From contig NZ_JACBJQ010000012.1 in the NCBI RefSeq assembly GCF_013404075.1, positions 62,001 through 126,000 of the forward strand: 64,000 nucleotides of DNA, read 5' to 3'. The position numbers and the translations under genes are program-made. The notes under the pieces were generated by a model, which worked only from the letters and a program-made list of their open reading frames with translations, made no database searches and was not told where the DNA came from. This DNA is from Mycolicibacterium vinylchloridicum (GTDB lineage: Bacteria > Actinomycetota > Actinomycetes > Mycobacteriales > Mycobacteriaceae). How positions within the stretch are numbered: the first letter of the stretch is position 1; each line of letters opens with the position of its first letter. Positions 35,147 through 44,857 of the stretch are shown in pieces.

Positions 35147-36358
35147 ATGACCGAGCCGTTGAATGCTTCCCGGCGCCCGCCACTGAAGTTGGCGGGTGTG
35201 GTCTTCTTGGTGCTGGCCGTCGTCCTGGTGGCGCTGGTCTACCTCCAATTCCGTGGTGACCTGACGCCGAAGACGAGGCTCACCATGGTTTCCGACCGCG
35301 CCGGCCTGGTGATGGACCCGGGGTCGAAGGTGACCTACAACGGCGTGGAGATCGGTCGCGTCAGCAAGGTCGCCGCGGTGAACCGCGACGGTAAGTCGGT
35401 CGCCGAGCTCACCCTCGAGGTCGCACCGCGCTACATCTCGTTGATTCCGGCCAACGTCGACGCCCAGGTCAAAGCAAGCACCGTGTTCGGCAACAAGTAC
35501 GTGTCGTTCACCAGCCCGCAGGACCCGGTGAAGACCCGGATTTCGAGCTCTGACGTGATCAAGTCCTCGGGCGTGACGACGGAGTTCAACACGTTGTTCG
35601 AGACATTGACGTCGATCTCGGAGAAGGTCGATCCGGTCAAGCTGAACCTGACGCTGTCCGCGGCGGCCGAGGCGCTCGACGGTCTGGGTACCAAGTTCGG
35701 GCAGTCGATCGTCAACGGCAACGCGGTCCTCGATGACATCAATCCGCAGATGCCGCAGATTCGCAGCAACATTCAGCAGCTCTCGAAGCTGGCCGATGTC
35801 TACACCAAGGCCAGCCCGGATCTGTGGGACTTCCTCGATCACGCGGTGACGACCGCGCGCACGTTGAACGAGCAGCAGAAGGATCTCGACGCCGCGCTGC
35901 TGGCCTCGACCGGGTTCGGCAATACCGGCGCCGACATCTTCGAACGCGGCGGCCCCTACTTCGTGCGCGGCCAGGCCGACCTGATCCCCACCGCCAAACT
36001 GCTGGACACCTACAGCCCGCAGCTGTACTGCCAGATCAAGGGTGAAGCCGAGGCGCTGCAACCGGCGCTGGATGCGTTCGGCGGCAACGGCTACTCGTTG
36101 GACACCGTGACCGAATTCCTCGGTGCCCCTAACCCGTACGTCTATCCCGACAACCTGCCCAGGATCAACGGGCACGGTGGCCCCGGCGGCGCGCCCGGCT
36201 GCTGGCAGACGATCGACCGCAACTTCTGGCCCGCGCCGCACCTGGTGGTCGACGACGGTGCCTCACTCGCGCCGTACAACCACTTCGAACTGGGCCAGCC
36301 GATCCTCACCGAGTACGTCTGGGGACGCCAAGTCGGGGAGAACACGATCAACCCATGA
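35147..36358 (+). CDS. mce1A: MCE family protein Mce1A
   Basis: 403 residues. N-terminal anchor helix (about 15-35), MCE domain about 38-115 (RLTMVSDRAGLVMDPGSKVTYNGVEIG), long helical region 120-290 (tunnel-forming) and a C-terminal domain with the Mce1A signature GAPNPYVYPDNLPR, GGPGGAPGCWQ and YNHFELGQ. Identity as Mce1A, not Mce4A, rests on this tail and on the flanking genes. Compared with remembered M. tuberculosis Mce1A (454 residues), a hydrophobic insertion of about 45 residues before GAPNPY is absent. Start 4 nt after yrbE1B. Confidence 0.94.
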   Translation: MTEPLNASRRPPLKLAGVVFLVLAVVLVALVYLQFRGDLTPKTRLTMVSDRAGLVMDPGSKVTYNGVEIGRVSKVAAVNRDGKSVAELTLEVAPRYISLIPANVDAQVKASTVFGNKYVSFTSPQDPVKTRISSSDVIKSSGVTTEFNTLFETLTSISEKVDPVKLNLTLSAAAEALDGLGTKFGQSIVNGNAVLDDINPQMPQIRSNIQQLSKLADVYTKASPDLWDFLDHAVTTARTLNEQQKDLDAALLASTGFGNTGADIFERGGPYFVRGQADLIPTAKLLDTYSPQLYCQIKGEAEALQPALDAFGGNGYSLDTVTEFLGAPNPYVYPDNLPRINGHGGPGGAPGCWQTIDRNFWPAPHLVVDDGASLAPYNHFELGQPILTEYVWGRQVGENTINP

Positions 36359-37395
36359 AAATCACCGGCACAGCAATCAAACTCGGCGCCTTCTCGCTGG
36401 TGCTCCTGCTTTTCACGGCGATCATCGTCATCGTGTTCGGTCAGTTCCGATTCGACCGAACGACCGCGTACACCGCGGAATTCAGCAATGCCAGTGGTTT
36501 GCGTGACGGCCAGTTCGTCCGGGCCGGTGGTGTCGAGGTCGGCAAGGTGTCCGACATCAAACTCATCGGGAACGGCGACCGGGTTCAGGTGACGCTCAAC
36601 GTCGACCGGACCCTGCCGCTGTACCAGTCGACCACCGCCCAGATCCGTTACCAGGACCTGATCGGCAACCGCTACGTCAATCTCGAGCGCGGCACCGGCG
36701 AAGGCGCCGAACGGATCCTGCCCGCGGGCGGCTTCATCCCGATGTCGCGCACGCAGCCCGCGCTCGACCTGGATGCCCTGATCGGTGGTTTCAAGCCCCT
36801 GTTCAAGTCGTTGGACCCGCAGAAGGTCAACACCATCGCCTCGTCGCTGGTCACCGTTTTCCAGGGACAGGGCGGCACGATCAACGACATCTTGGACCAG
36901 ACGGCCCAGCTGACCTCCGCGCTGGCCGACCGCGACCAGGCGATCGGTGAGGTGATCACCAACCTGAACACCGTGCTGGACACCACCGTCAAGCACGAGA
37001 AGGACTTCGACCAGACGGTCAACAACCTCGAGATCCTCATCACCGGGCTGAACAACCGTGCCGACCCGCTGGCTCAGTCAACCGCCGATATCAGCAGTGC
37101 TGCAGGCACTCTGGGCGACCTGCTGGCCGATGACCGTCCACAGCTCAAGGACACGATCGGCAAGCTCGAGATCATTCAGCAGCCGCTGGCCGACGGTCAG
37201 GACCGCCTTGACGATCTGCTGACGAAGCTGCCGCAGGCTGTCAAGATGATCGGCCGCGCCGGCGGTATCTACGGCGACTTCTTCAACTTCTACCTGTGCG
37301 ATATCAACCTGAAGCTCAACGGCCTGCAGCCCGGCGGCCCGGTCCGCACCGTGAAGATCACTCAGCAGCCCACGGGTAGGTGCACGCCGCAATGA
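36355..37395 (+). CDS. mce1B: MCE family protein Mce1B
   Basis: 346 residues. Anchor helix at about 8-28 (GAFSLVLLLFTAIIVIVFGQF), MCE domain about 35-115 (YTAEFSNASGLRDGQFVRAGGVEVGKVSDI, LIGNRYVNLERG), then a long helical region rich in D/N/Q heptads and a short C-terminus with two cysteines (YLCDINLKL, GRCTPQ). One of six subunits of the envelope-spanning Mce1 tunnel. ATGA overlap with mce1A and again with mce1C shows tight coupling. Confidence 0.94.
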   Translation: MKITGTAIKLGAFSLVLLLFTAIIVIVFGQFRFDRTTAYTAEFSNASGLRDGQFVRAGGVEVGKVSDIKLIGNGDRVQVTLNVDRTLPLYQSTTAQIRYQDLIGNRYVNLERGTGEGAERILPAGGFIPMSRTQPALDLDALIGGFKPLFKSLDPQKVNTIASSLVTVFQGQGGTINDILDQTAQLTSALADRDQAIGEVITNLNTVLDTTVKHEKDFDQTVNNLEILITGLNNRADPLAQSTADISSAAGTLGDLLADDRPQLKDTIGKLEIIQQPLADGQDRLDDLLTKLPQAVKMIGRAGGIYGDFFNFYLCDINLKLNGLQPGGPVRTVKITQQPTGRCTPQ

Positions 37396-38939
37396 GGACG
37401 CTAGAGACTCCCAACCGGATCAAGAACGGCCTGGCCGGCATCGTGATCGTGCTGCTGGTTGTCGCTGTGGGACAGAGCTTTTCGGGCATTCCGCAGCTGT
37501 TCGCGCAGCCGACCTACTATGGCCAATTCACCGACAGTGCAGGTCTGAACCCCGGTGACAAGGTCCGCATCGCGGGTATGGATGTCGGCGAAGTGAAGTC
37601 GCTGAAGATCGATGGCGACCACGTGCTGATCGGATTCAACTTGGGCCCCAGGCAGATCGGCACGGAGAGCCGGGTCGCCATCCGCACCGAGACGATCCTG
37701 GGTAAGCGGGTGCTCGAGATCGAGCCGCGCGGTGCCAAGTTGCTGCAGGCCAGTTCTGTTCTGCCAGTAGGGCAGACCACCACGCCCTACCAGATCTATG
37801 ACGCGGTGTTCGACGTGACGAAAGCCGCCGCGGGCTGGGACATCGACACCGTCAAGCAATCGCTGAATGTGTTGTCGGAGACCATCGATCAGACATATCC
37901 GCACCTGAGCGCGGCGCTGGACGGCGTCGCCCGGTTCTCCGACACGATCGGCAAGCGTGACGAGCAGTTCAAGCAACTGCTGGCCAACGCCAACAAGGTC
38001 GCCGCCGTGTTGGGCAACCGAAGTGAGCAGATCAACAAGCTGGCCGTCAACGCGCAGACCCTGTTGGCCGCGGTCAACCAGCGTCGCTCCGAGATCGACT
38101 ACCTGTTGGCCAATGTGTCGCTGATCTCCGAGCAGTTCGCCGGATTCATCAACGACAACCCGAATCTGAATCATGTTCTGGAGCAGCTGAAGACGATCAG
38201 CGATGTGCTGGTGAAGCACAAGACGGACCTGTCCGACGTGCTGATCACCGCCTCGAAGTTCATGGGCGCACTGGCCGAGGCCATCGGGTCGGGCCCGTAC
38301 TTCAAGGTGCTCGTGGTCAACCTGGTGCCCTACCAGATCCTGCAACCGTGGGTGGACGCCGCATTCAAGAAGCGCGGCATCGACCCCGAGGAGTTCTGGC
38401 GCAATGCGGGTCTGCCGGCGTTCCGGTTCCCCGATCCCAACGGACAGCGTCAGCCCAATGGTGCTCCGCCGCCGGCCCCGATCCCGCTGGAGGGCACTCC
38501 GGAGCATCCTGGTCCCGCGGTCGGCCCCGGCTCACCGTGCTCGTACACCCCGCCCCCGGACGGCATCCCGACGACCGGCAACCCGCTGCCGTGCGCCGGC
38601 CTGACCCAGGGACCGTTCGGCGGACCGGAGTACCCGAGCGCCGACGTGCCGATCTCGGCACCCAACCCCGCCGCGGGCTACGCCCCCGGTGTCCCGAGTG
38701 CCGCCTTCCCAGGCGAACTCTCGCCGGCCATCCAGGGTGTGCCTGCCCCGCCGTTGGCGCCGGGTCCGCCAGGGGCACGCACCGTCCCGGTCGCCCCGAC
38801 ACCGGGCCCGGCCACCGATATCCCCGGATACGCACCACCGCCGAACGCGCTCATCGGACCGATCCCGCCGCCGGGACCGGGACCGCAGGTGCCGCCGGTC
38901 GGAGACCTGGCGCCCGTCGATCAGGGAGGGGGAGCCTAA
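37392..38939 (+). CDS. mce1C: MCE family protein Mce1C
   Basis: 515 residues from the ATG at 37392 (MRTLETPNRIKNG), overlapping the mce1B stop by 4 nt; the frame is open 12 nt earlier. Anchor helix about 14-34, MCE domain about 40-115 (YGQFTDSAGLNPGDKVRIAGMDVGEV), helical region to about 330, then a roughly 160-residue tail very rich in proline and glycine (PAPIPLEGTPEHPGP and similar), likely unstructured and exposed in the cell envelope. Cysteines in SPCSYTP and LPCAG may form a disulfide. Confidence 0.93.
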   Translation: MRTLETPNRIKNGLAGIVIVLLVVAVGQSFSGIPQLFAQPTYYGQFTDSAGLNPGDKVRIAGMDVGEVKSLKIDGDHVLIGFNLGPRQIGTESRVAIRTETILGKRVLEIEPRGAKLLQASSVLPVGQTTTPYQIYDAVFDVTKAAAGWDIDTVKQSLNVLSETIDQTYPHLSAALDGVARFSDTIGKRDEQFKQLLANANKVAAVLGNRSEQINKLAVNAQTLLAAVNQRRSEIDYLLANVSLISEQFAGFINDNPNLNHVLEQLKTISDVLVKHKTDLSDVLITASKFMGALAEAIGSGPYFKVLVVNLVPYQILQPWVDAAFKKRGIDPEEFWRNAGLPAFRFPDPNGQRQPNGAPPPAPIPLEGTPEHPGPAVGPGSPCSYTPPPDGIPTTGNPLPCAGLTQGPFGGPEYPSADVPISAPNPAAGYAPGVPSAAFPGELSPAIQGVPAPPLAPGPPGARTVPVAPTPGPATDIPGYAPPPNALIGPIPPPGPGPQVPPVGDLAPVDQGGGA

Positions 38940-38942
38940 CCG

Positions 38943-40568
38943 ATGTCGACTGTCTTCAATGTTCGTAATCTGGGTCTGCCCAAGGTGTCTCGGACCGCGG
39001 TCATCATCAGCACGCTCGTGGTGATCCTTGCGGTGTTCGCGGCGTTCTTCGGTTACTACGGCTACAAGAGGCTGACCACCAACACGGTGGTCGCGTATTT
39101 CCCCGAGGCGCTTGCCCTGTACCCGGGTGACCGCGTGCAGATCATGGGTGTGCAGGTCGGCAAGATCGACAAGATCGAACCAGCCGGCGACAAGATGAAG
39201 GTCACCTTCAACTACCAGAACAAGTACAAGGTCCCCGCCAACGCCACCGCGACGATCCTCAACCCGAGCCTGGTCGCCTCCCGGGTGATCCAGCTGGCCC
39301 CGCCCTACACCGGCGGTCCGGTCATGGAGAACAACGCGGTCATCCCGATCGACCGCACTCAGGTGCCGGTGGAGTGGGACGACCTGCGCAACCAGATCTC
39401 CGATATCGTCACCAAACTCGGCCCGACGCCCGAGCAGCCCAAAGGCCCGTTCGGTGATGTCCTGGAATCCTTCGCCAATGGGCTGGAGGGCAAGGGCGAG
39501 CAGATCAACACCACGTTCAAGGCGCTGTCCGATGCGGTCACCGCCCTGAACGAGGGGCGCGGTGACTTCTTCGCCGTTCTCAAGAGCCTGGCTCTGTTCG
39601 TCAATGCGCTCCACAAGAGCGACCAGCAGCTGGTGGCACTCAACAACGACCTGGCCACCTTCACCAACTCGTTTTCCAACTCCGATCAGGAAGTGGCCAA
39701 GGCGGTCAAGGACATTGACGCGCTGCTGACCACGGCGCGCAAGTTCGTCAACGACAACGGCTCGGTGTTGAGCAAGGACATCAACAACCTCTCCGAGGTC
39801 ACCACCCAGGTGCTGCAACCGGATTCGCGCAACGGCTTGGAGACGGTGCTGCACGTCTACCCGAACCTGGCCGCCAACCTGCAGAACATCTATCACCCGA
39901 CGCACGGTGCGCTGGTGGCGATTCCGACCGTCGCCAGCTTCGCCAACCCGATGCAGTTCATCTGCTCGGCGATCCAGTCCGGTAGCCGCCTGGGCTATCA
40001 GGACTCGGCGGAGATGTGCGCGGAGTACCTCGCGCCGATCATGGACGCGATCAAGTTCAACTTCCCGCCGTTCGGTGTGAACCAGTTCTCGACGGCCGAG
40101 ACGCTGCCGAAGTACGTCGCCTACTCCGAGGAACGGCTGCGGCCGCCGCCGGGGTACAAGGACACGACGGTGCCCGGCATCTGGTCGCGGGACACGTTGT
40201 TCTCGCACGGCAATCACGAGCCGGGCTGGATTGTGGCGCCGGGTATGCAGGGTGTCGACGTGCAGCCGTTCACCGCCAACATGCTCACGCCCGACTCGCT
40301 GGCGGCACTTCTGGGCGGCCCGGATCCCGTCGACTACCCGCCGGGCGGCCCGCGCGGTGGCGCGCCGTCGAACTCCTACGACCAGAACAACCCGCTGCCG
40401 CCGCCGTGGTACCCGGGTGCGATCCCGCCGCCACCACCGGGTCCCGACGTCGTCCCCGGACCGCTGCCGCTCTCGCAGCAGATCAACGGTGGAGGTCCTC
40501 CGCCAGGGCCCGCGCCCGCGGCTCCGGCCGGTCCGGCGTTGCCCGCTGAAGCAGGAGGTGGACAGTGA
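38943..40568 (+). CDS. mce1D: MCE family protein Mce1D
   Basis: 541 residues. Anchor helix about 20-40 (VIISTLVVILAVFAAFFGYYG), MCE domain about 45-125 (AYFPEALALYPGDRVQIMGVQVGKID), helical region to about 320, then a domain with paired cysteines (FICSAIQ, AEMCAEY) and a Pro/Gly-rich tail of about 90 residues. ATG at 38943, 3 nt after the mce1C stop, preceded by GGGAGGGGGAG. Structural subunit of the Mce1 complex; the tail resembles that of Mce1C and Mce1F. Confidence 0.94.
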   Translation: MSTVFNVRNLGLPKVSRTAVIISTLVVILAVFAAFFGYYGYKRLTTNTVVAYFPEALALYPGDRVQIMGVQVGKIDKIEPAGDKMKVTFNYQNKYKVPANATATILNPSLVASRVIQLAPPYTGGPVMENNAVIPIDRTQVPVEWDDLRNQISDIVTKLGPTPEQPKGPFGDVLESFANGLEGKGEQINTTFKALSDAVTALNEGRGDFFAVLKSLALFVNALHKSDQQLVALNNDLATFTNSFSNSDQEVAKAVKDIDALLTTARKFVNDNGSVLSKDINNLSEVTTQVLQPDSRNGLETVLHVYPNLAANLQNIYHPTHGALVAIPTVASFANPMQFICSAIQSGSRLGYQDSAEMCAEYLAPIMDAIKFNFPPFGVNQFSTAETLPKYVAYSEERLRPPPGYKDTTVPGIWSRDTLFSHGNHEPGWIVAPGMQGVDVQPFTANMLTPDSLAALLGGPDPVDYPPGGPRGGAPSNSYDQNNPLPPPWYPGAIPPPPPGPDVVPGPLPLSQQINGGGPPPGPAPAAPAGPALPAEAGGGQ

Positions 40569-41722
40569 GCGCGATCCTGACCACCACCCGCCGGTACGGC
40601 TGGCGCGCTTTCGTGCTGCTGATCACGGCGTTGGTGCTGACGTCGTGCGGCTGGCGGGGTATCGCCAACGTGCCGATGCCGGGTGGACCCGGTAGCGGCA
40701 AGGACAAGATGACCATCTACGTCCAGATGCCGGATACGTTGGCGCTCAACGTCAACAGCCGGGTCCGGGTTGCCGACGTGTTCGTCGGCTCGGTGCGTGC
40801 CATCGAGCTGAAGAACTGGATCCCCACCCTCACGCTCGACTTGGAACCCGGAATCAAGTTGCCTGCCAACGCGATTGCGCGGATCGGCCAGACCAGCCTG
40901 TTGGGCACCCAGCACGTTGAGCTGGATCCGCCGCCGAACCCGTCGCCCGAACCGTTGCGTAACGGTGCGACGATTCCGCTGAAGAACTCCCAGTCGTTCC
41001 CGACCACCGAACGCACGCTGGCCAGTATCGCCACCGTGCTGCGCGGCGGCGGCATCCCGAACCTGGAGATCATCCAGACCGAGGTCGCCAACATCCTGGA
41101 CGGCAACGCCGAACAGATCCGAGACTTCCTGGGCAAGCTGGACACCTTCACCGACCAGCTCAACCAGCAGCGTGAGGACCTCACCCGGGCCATCGACAAG
41201 ACCAACGAACTGGTGTCGATCGTGGCCGCGCGGGACGCCACGCTGGACCGTGTGCTCACCGAATTCCCGCCGCTGATCAAGTATTTCGCGGATGCCAGGG
41301 ATCGCTTCACCGGCGCCGTTGAGGCGCTCGGCCGATTCAGCCGCATCACCGACCAGACGCTGTCGCAGTCGCGTGCCGATTTCGACACCAACCTGGCGCT
41401 GCTGCAGCGTCCGCTCAAGCAGCTCGGGCGGGCTGCGCCGTATCTGATCGACTCGCTGAAGCTGGTCATCACGGCCCCGTACCCGATCGACAACATCCCG
41501 AAGGTTATTCGTGGCGACTACATCAACACGTCGGCCACCTTCGACCTGACGCTGAGCTCGATCGACAACGCGTTCCTCACCGGCACCGGCGTCTCCGGAA
41601 TGCTGCGTGCTCTCGAGCAGTCCTGGGGCCGCGATCCGCAGACGATGATTCCGGACGTGCGGTTCACGCCGCACCCGAACATGACCGACGGTGGCGGACC
41701 GTTTGTCGAGCGCGGCGAGTGA
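40565..41722 (+). CDS. lprK: MCE family lipoprotein Mce1E (LprK)
   Basis: 385 residues, GTG start overlapping mce1D by 4 nt. The N-terminus has a signal sequence ending in the lipobox LTSCGW, with lipidated Cys at about residue 28, the feature that sets Mce E subunits apart from the other five. MCE domain about 50-130 (TIYVQMPDTLALNVNSRVRVADVFVG, SLLGTQHVELDPP), helical region about 150-310, and a tail containing IDNIPKVIRGDYIN. Anchored by lipid, it likely caps or guides the periplasmic needle of the Mce1 importer. Confidence 0.94.
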   Translation: MSAILTTTRRYGWRAFVLLITALVLTSCGWRGIANVPMPGGPGSGKDKMTIYVQMPDTLALNVNSRVRVADVFVGSVRAIELKNWIPTLTLDLEPGIKLPANAIARIGQTSLLGTQHVELDPPPNPSPEPLRNGATIPLKNSQSFPTTERTLASIATVLRGGGIPNLEIIQTEVANILDGNAEQIRDFLGKLDTFTDQLNQQREDLTRAIDKTNELVSIVAARDATLDRVLTEFPPLIKYFADARDRFTGAVEALGRFSRITDQTLSQSRADFDTNLALLQRPLKQLGRAAPYLIDSLKLVITAPYPIDNIPKVIRGDYINTSATFDLTLSSIDNAFLTGTGVSGMLRALEQSWGRDPQTMIPDVRFTPHPNMTDGGGPFVERGE

Positions 41723-41737
41723 GGGGGTGACGGACAC

Positions 41738-43288
41738 ATGCTGACGACGTTCATCAAGAGACAGCTCGTGATCTTCGGTGTGCTGACCGTGATCGCCCTG
41801 CTGGTGCTGGGCTGGTACTTCCTGCGCCTGCCGACGCTGGCGGGTATCGGACAGTACGAGCTGAAGGCGGACCTGCCGTCCTCGGGCGGCCTGTACCGCA
41901 CGGCCAACGTCACCTACCGGGGCATCACGATCGGCAAGGTCACCGACGTGGAACCGACCGAGACCGGTGTCCGGGCGACCATGAGCATCAGCGACAAGTA
42001 CAAGATCCCGCTCGACGCCAGCGCCAACGTGCACTCGGTGTCCGCAGTCGGCGAGCAGTATCTGGACCTGGTGTCCGACGGCAACCCGGGTCAGTACTTC
42101 GCCGGTGGGCAGACCATCACCAAGTCGACGGTGCCCGAGGAGATCGGTCCGGCCCTGGATGCGGCCAACAAGGGACTTGCCGCGCTGCCTGCCGACAAGA
42201 TTCCGGTGCTGTTGAACGAAACTGCCCAAGCGGTAGGCGGTTTGGGCCCGTCGCTGCAACGCTTGGTCGACGGCACGCAGGCGATCGTCAGTGATTTCAA
42301 GACGAACATCGCCGACGTCAACGACATCATCCAGAACTCGCCCGCTGTCATCGACAGTCAAGTCGACTCCTCGAACGCGATCCAGCAGTGGTCGGCGAAC
42401 CTGAACACGATCGCGGCGCAGACCGCGGCCCAGGATCAGGCGCTGCGCAGTGGACTGAGCCAGGCGGCACCCACCGCCGACGCCGTCAACGCGGTGTTCA
42501 GCGATGTGCGTGAGGCGCTGCCGCAGACGCTGGCCAACCTCGAGATCGTGCTGGACATGCTCAAGCGCTACAACAAGGGCGTCGAGCAGTCGCTGGTGCT
42601 CCTTCCCCAGGGCGCTGCGGTCGCCCAGTCCGTGTCGGCGCCGTACCCGCGTCAGGCGGCATTGGACTTCGGTTTGACGATCAACCAGCCGCCGCCGTGT
42701 CTGACCGGCTTCCTGCCGGCCAGCCAGTGGCGTGCACCGGCGGACACCAGGCTGATGCCGGTGGAGAGCGGTCTGTATTGCAAGATCCCCAAGGACACCC
42801 CCGCCAACGTGGTTCGTGGTGCACGTAACTTCCCGTGCGCCGACGTGCCCGGTAAGCGGGCGGCGACGCCGATGGAGTGCCGCAGCAACGAGCCGTACAC
42901 CCCGCTGGGCAACAACCCGTGGTACGGCGACCCCAACCAGGTGCTGAACTGCCCGGCGCCGGGTGCTCGATGCGACCAGCCGGTGAACCCCGGTACCGTG
43001 ATACCGGCACCTTCGATCAACAACGGGATGAACCCGTTGCCGGCCGATCTGCTGCCAGGGCCCACGCCGCCGATCAGTGACGACCTCAGTCCACCAGGGA
43101 CGGGCACCGTGCAGTGCAACGGCCAACAACCGAACCCCTGCACGTACACCCCGGCAGCGAGCAACACCGCCATCTACACCCCGCAGAGCGGAGAGGTGGT
43201 TGGCCCTGACGGTGTGAAATACAACGTCAGCAATTCGAGCAGTACAGGAGACGACGGATGGAAGACGATGCTGGCTCCGGCCGGCTGA
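41738..43288 (+). CDS. mce1F: MCE family protein Mce1F
   Basis: 516 residues. Anchor helix about 8-28 (LVIFGVLTVIALLVLGWYF), MCE domain about 38-115 (ELKADLPSSGGLYRTANVTYRGITIGKVTDVEP), helical region to about 300, then a cysteine-containing C-terminal domain (PPPCLTGF, LYCKIP, NFPCAD, MECRSN) and a Pro-rich end. Last of the six MCE genes, 15 nt after lprK. The final 31 bases overlap the start of the first mce-associated gene, so the operon continues. Confidence 0.94.
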   Translation: MLTTFIKRQLVIFGVLTVIALLVLGWYFLRLPTLAGIGQYELKADLPSSGGLYRTANVTYRGITIGKVTDVEPTETGVRATMSISDKYKIPLDASANVHSVSAVGEQYLDLVSDGNPGQYFAGGQTITKSTVPEEIGPALDAANKGLAALPADKIPVLLNETAQAVGGLGPSLQRLVDGTQAIVSDFKTNIADVNDIIQNSPAVIDSQVDSSNAIQQWSANLNTIAAQTAAQDQALRSGLSQAAPTADAVNAVFSDVREALPQTLANLEIVLDMLKRYNKGVEQSLVLLPQGAAVAQSVSAPYPRQAALDFGLTINQPPPCLTGFLPASQWRAPADTRLMPVESGLYCKIPKDTPANVVRGARNFPCADVPGKRAATPMECRSNEPYTPLGNNPWYGDPNQVLNCPAPGARCDQPVNPGTVIPAPSINNGMNPLPADLLPGPTPPISDDLSPPGTGTVQCNGQQPNPCTYTPAASNTAIYTPQSGEVVGPDGVKYNVSNSSSTGDDGWKTMLAPAG

Positions 43289-43887
43289 CTCCATCGCTGG
43301 ACGACGAGGCCGAACGCGGAGAGGCGCAGGAGCCGGCACAACAGACCGAACAGCGCGGGTCACGGCTGAGCGGACGCCGCCTGGCGCTGGTCTGCGCCGC
43401 TCTCGTCATCGCGAGCCTGGTCGTTGCCACCGGCGGATACTTCGCGATGCGTGCTCACGAGAAGAGCGTCGCCGCGGCGCAGGCGGAGAGTCGCGCGCTG
43501 GCCGCTGCCAAGGACTGCGTCACCGCCACCCAGGCACCCGATGCCGCGGCAATGGCGGCCAGTCAGCAGAAGATCGTCGAGTGCTGGGACAGCGACCTCG
43601 CCGCGCAAGCACCGCTCTACAGCTCCCTGCTGATCGAGGCCTACCAAGCGGCCAACGTGCAGCTGAAGGTCTCCAACATGCGTGCCGCGGTCGAACGGCA
43701 CAACGACGACGGCTCGATGGACATCCTGGTTGCGGTGCGGGTGAAGATGTCCAACTCGCAGGCTGCCGACCAGGAGCAGAGCTATCGGCTGCGGGTGCGG
43801 ATGATGCCCGAGGGCGGCACCTACAAGATCGCCAGACTCGACCAGGTGAGCAAGGGGCCAGGTGACGGTGACCCTCCCCAAACTTGA
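43258..43887 (+). CDS. Mce-associated membrane protein, Rv0175-like
   Basis: 209 residues. Acidic N-terminal 40 residues, one membrane helix (about 42-64, LALVCAALVIASLVVATGGYFAM), then a periplasmic NTF2/SnoaL-like domain with two cysteines (KDCVTAT, VECWDSD). Mce-associated proteins of this type stabilise Mce complexes in mycobacteria. The ATG at 43258 lies inside the end of mce1F, preceded by AGGAG; overlap 31 nt. First of four such genes, like Rv0175-Rv0178. Confidence 0.88.
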   Translation: MEDDAGSGRLTPSLDDEAERGEAQEPAQQTEQRGSRLSGRRLALVCAALVIASLVVATGGYFAMRAHEKSVAAAQAESRALAAAKDCVTATQAPDAAAMAASQQKIVECWDSDLAAQAPLYSSLLIEAYQAANVQLKVSNMRAAVERHNDDGSMDILVAVRVKMSNSQAADQEQSYRLRVRMMPEGGTYKIARLDQVSKGPGDGDPPQT

Positions 43888-44857
43888 TGCCGTCGACGCC
43901 GGCGCCGACATATCCGGAGCAGTAGGCCAGGCGTCCGACGGGGTGCGGGCGGGCTGGTGGGCTCGTGCGCGGGCCTTCGCCGTCGACGTGTTCTTCGGCA
44001 CCGGTGTGGTGATCACCTGCGTGCTGGTGGCCCAGTCGGCGTCGATCTCGGGCCTCGGATGGCTGCGGTGGACGGCGATCGCGGTAGCAGCGGTGGTGTT
44101 CCTCGCGATGGCCGTGAACCGGCTGCTACTTCCGTCGATCACCGGCGCGACCCTCGGCCGGGCGCTATCAGGCATTGTGGTGGTCAGCCGCGACGGTGCG
44201 CCAATTGGCCCGTGGCGCTTGCTCTTACGTGATCTTGCGCATCTGCTCGACACCGCCGCGTTGTTCCTGGGCTGGCTGTGGCCGCTGTGGGATTCGCGCA
44301 ACCGCACCTTCGCCGACCTGATCGTCCGTACCGAGGTCCGCCGTGTGGAAGCCGAACGGCCCGATGGACGCCGGCTGGCGGGGGCGGTGCTGGTGGCGCT
44401 CGCCGTGCTGGCCGCCGCGGCCTCGCTGCTGGGCTATTTCGGCGTGTACCGTCCCGAGCTCGCCGTCGAGCAGGCCCGCGAGCAGATCGCTGTGCGGGGA
44501 CCCGAGCTCGTCGAGCAGATGCTGAGCTACAACGTCGCGACGACCGACGCCGACTTCGCTCGGGCCAGGGGATTGGTCACCGACGGCTATCGGCCGAAAG
44601 TCTTGGCCGATCAGGACGATGCGCGCAAACGCGGCCTGGCCAACACCGAATACTGGGTCGTCAACAGTTCTGTGCTGACCAACACTCGCGACCGGGCCGA
44701 GATGCTGATCTTCATCCTGGGACAGCGCGGCGAGGCGGCCAAACTCCGTCCGAGCTCGGCGACCCTACGGGTGACGTTCGCGCGGTCCGGCAGCGGCCAA
44801 TGGCTGGTGGACAACTTGTCGGTGCTGGCGAGGCCGAATCCGGGGCAGCCGAAGTGA
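43862..44857 (+). CDS. Mce-associated protein with RDD membrane domain, Rv0176-like
   Basis: 331 residues. The N-terminal RDD domain (about 28-155) has the first Arg/Asp pair in WWARARAFAVDVFF, several membrane helices and the late segment WDSRNRTFADLIVRTEV. A further membrane helix (about 170-195) is followed by a C-terminal Mce-associated domain (about 200-325) similar to those of its neighbours. The combination of RDD and Mas domains matches Rv0176. GTG start at 43862 with AAGGGG upstream, overlapping the preceding gene by 26 nt. Confidence 0.88.
   Translation: MTVTLPKLDAVDAGADISGAVGQASDGVRAGWWARARAFAVDVFFGTGVVITCVLVAQSASISGLGWLRWTAIAVAAVVFLAMAVNRLLLPSITGATLGRALSGIVVVSRDGAPIGPWRLLLRDLAHLLDTAALFLGWLWPLWDSRNRTFADLIVRTEVRRVEAERPDGRRLAGAVLVALAVLAAAASLLGYFGVYRPELAVEQAREQIAVRGPELVEQMLSYNVATTDADFARARGLVTDGYRPKVLADQDDARKRGLANTEYWVVNSSVLTNTRDRAEMLIFILGQRGEAAKLRPSSATLRVTFARSGSGQWLVDNLSVLARPNPGQPK

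Noticed and set aside
40376..43363. 995-codon open frame on the minus strand across mce1D-mce1F
   Set aside because: It is antisense to three clear mce genes and encodes Arg/Val/Asp-rich sequence without domains. High third-position GC creates such open antisense frames; the same holds for others, for example 3047-3907, 13915-15066 and 38532-40217.
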